In this document: piece after piece, positions 6,767 to 7,817 of the stretch
Numbering within the stretch: the first letter of the stretch is position 1
How the letters are laid out: each line of letters starts with the position of its first letter
Origin: JBFIHZ01 sp041601535
GTDB lineage: Bacteria; Pseudomonadota; Gammaproteobacteria; Xanthomonadales; SZUA-36
Assembly: GCA_041601535.1 (NCBI GenBank)
Contig: JBFIHZ010000185.1
Location: forward strand, 1-7,817
Length of the DNA: 7,817 nt
Direction of reading: 5' to 3'
Position numbers and translations under genes: made by a program
Notes under the pieces: generated by a model
What the model was told of the DNA's origin: nothing
Database searches by the model: none
Seen by the model: the letters and a program-made list of their open reading frames with translations, nothing else

Positions 6767-7700
6767 AACCAGTTACATGCTGGTGGGTGCATTCGCACTG
6801 GTGCTGGGTGCCGCTTTCATCTGGGGCGTGCTGTGGATCAGTGCCGGCGGCACACCGCAAAAATTTGACCGTTACGTGGTGTACATCACCGATTCGGTGT
6901 CCGGCCTGAATGTGGATGCCCCGCTAAAATACCGCGGGGTTGACGTTGGCAAGATTGAGCAGATTGGCATCGATATGGACAACCCGGAACGCATCCGGCT
7001 GCTGCTGCAGGTGCGCGAGGGCACGCCGGTCAACCAGGACACGGTGGCATCACTTGAGTACCAGGGCCTGACCGGCATTGCCACGGTGAACCTGAGTGGC
7101 GGCGGCGCCTGGTCACTGCCGCTGCAGCCGGTCGCAGGTGAAGACTACCCGGTGATTCGCAGCCGGCCTTCGATATTTTCCAGCCTGGATACCACGCTGG
7201 AAGACCTGCTGGGTAATCTGATTGAGACCTCTGCCAGCCTTAACGCCCTGTTGAATGAAGAAAACCGCGGCAATATTTCACGCGCCATTGAAAACGTGGC
7301 CACCCTGTCCGGCAGCCTCGCTGAACAGTCTCGCCACCTTGAAGCCATCATGGGTCACCTGGAGCAAACTCTGGGCAATACCCAGTCGGCCAGCGCCGAA
7401 TTACCGCAATTGTTAGCGGAATTCACGCAAAGCGCGCAGGCGATCACCGCCATGGCCGATGAGATCCGCAGCGTGGGCGCAAACCTGTCGGCAGCCAGCG
7501 CCAGCATTCAAATGACCGTGGACGACAGTGCCGGCGGAGTGGTTGATTTCAGCCGTACCACGCTGCCCGAAATCGCCCAGATGGTTAACGAGCTGAGGCT
7601 GGCATCAGAGAACCTGCGCCGCATGAGCGAGGAACTGGCCCAGGACCCCAGCGTGCTTATCTATGGGGCGGAACAGCCCAAACCCGGACCAGGCGAATGA
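6756..7700 (+). CDS. MlaD-type MCE-domain lipid-binding protein
   Basis: A 314-residue inner-membrane-anchored periplasmic protein, the substrate-binding part of the lipid ABC transporter. There is one N-terminal membrane anchor (about 7-29) and a single MCE domain (about 38-118) with GLNVDAPLKYRGVDVGKIE (50-68) and the conserved LTGI turn (105-108). A long helical region (about 140-295), rich in Ala, Leu, Glu, Ser and Gln, follows; in homologues such helices assemble into a tube or needle above the MCE ring. The end carries DPSVLIYG (297-304), a pattern I associate from memory with MCE proteins encoded beside auxiliary lipoproteins of the PqiC/ABC_trans_aux kind. One MCE domain and about 310 residues fit MlaD-like proteins rather than multi-MCE PqiB or YebT (LetB). 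The gene overlaps the ATPase gene upstream and, by ATGA, the gene downstream. Confidence 0.93.
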   Translation: MTSKTSYMLVGAFALVLGAAFIWGVLWISAGGTPQKFDRYVVYITDSVSGLNVDAPLKYRGVDVGKIEQIGIDMDNPERIRLLLQVREGTPVNQDTVASLEYQGLTGIATVNLSGGGAWSLPLQPVAGEDYPVIRSRPSIFSSLDTTLEDLLGNLIETSASLNALLNEENRGNISRAIENVATLSGSLAEQSRHLEAIMGHLEQTLGNTQSASAELPQLLAEFTQSAQAITAMADEIRSVGANLSAASASIQMTVDDSAGGVVDFSRTTLPEIAQMVNELRLASENLRRMSEELAQDPSVLIYGAEQPKPGPGE

Positions 7701-7817
7701 AACCAATTCAGCAAATCACGACTCTACCCGCTGCTGTTGACCAATACGTTTGGCCAGCCAGGCCAGTTGGAAAATACTGCTGGTGCGGTATCCTGGCCGG
7801 ATTGTTGCTGCTGTCGG
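7697..7817 (+). CDS. Probable ABC-transport auxiliary lipoprotein (PqiC-like), N-terminal fragment
   Basis: The ATG overlaps the MCE gene stop (ATGA, 7697-7700). Forty codons are readable before the right edge: a polar lead of about 26 residues with R22 and K26, then a hydrophobic run CGILAGLLLLS (30-40). The run ends as expected just before a lipobox cysteine, but the cysteine itself would lie outside the window. In operons of the type permease-ATPase-MCE protein, the next gene commonly encodes an outer-membrane lipoprotein of the PqiC/ABC_trans_aux family; that context, not sequence homology, is the basis for the call. The n-region is long for a lipoprotein signal, and no alternative in-frame ATG, GTG or TTG is available. 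Other exported proteins, including an MlaC-like one, remain possible. Confidence 0.55.
   Translation, partial: MKPIQQITTLPAAVDQYVWPARPVGKYCWCGILAGLLLLS

Noticed and set aside
5752..6798. 348-codon open frame on the minus strand across the permease and ATPase genes
   Set aside because: The Ser/Thr/Pro/Met-rich product is typical of antisense reading of G+C-biased codons, and it lies opposite two genes with complete conserved motifs.

Overview
The window looks like chromosomal DNA of a Gram-negative bacterium, most likely a gammaproteobacterium. This rests on the lipid-transport operon typical of diderm envelopes, the moderately high G+C content and the style of the proteins; no marker gene allows a finer placement. 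Nothing suggests a mobile element, phage, CRISPR array or RNA gene. Six genes are complete or have a complete start, and a seventh is just entered at the right edge.

Layout. (1) Bases 1-986, minus strand: the N-terminal 328 residues of a CPA2/Kef-type cation:proton antiporter that runs off the left edge. (2) A 241-base divergent gap. (3) 1228-2259, plus strand: a PrsW-family intramembrane metalloprotease with a charged soluble C-terminal extension. (4) 2274-4484, minus strand, converging on the protease gene with only 14 bases between stops: a three-domain SulP transporter - STAS - cyclic-nucleotide-binding protein. (5) 4485-4825: a 341-base divergent regulatory gap. (6) 4826-7817, plus strand: a tightly packed operon encoding an ABC-type phospholipid/lipid transporter. 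It holds an MlaE-type permease with an N-terminal STAS (MlaB-like) domain, an MlaF-type ATPase, an MlaD-type MCE protein, and the start of what is probably a PqiC/ABC_trans_aux-type outer-membrane lipoprotein.

How they work together. The four operon genes are coupled by a 3-base gap, an 11-base overlap and an ATGA overlap, and should form one inner-membrane ABC complex: permease plus fused STAS regulator, ATPase, and periplasmic lipid-binding MCE ring. The lipoprotein would form the outer-membrane end. The gene order resembles a hybrid of Mla (STAS, MlaE, MlaF, single-MCE MlaD) and Pqi (auxiliary lipoprotein). No mlaC is seen inside the window, though the operon continues past its right edge. 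The antiporter, the protease and the SulP protein are all inner-membrane proteins, but their arrangement gives no direct evidence of a shared pathway with the lipid transporter.

The less ordinary points are the SulP-STAS-cNMP fusion with a divergent substrate-site motif, the extended PrsW homologue, the STAS-MlaE fusion in a Pqi-like operon, and a short perfect inverted repeat in the SulP/mlaE divergent gap. I did not find a convincing wholly new system.
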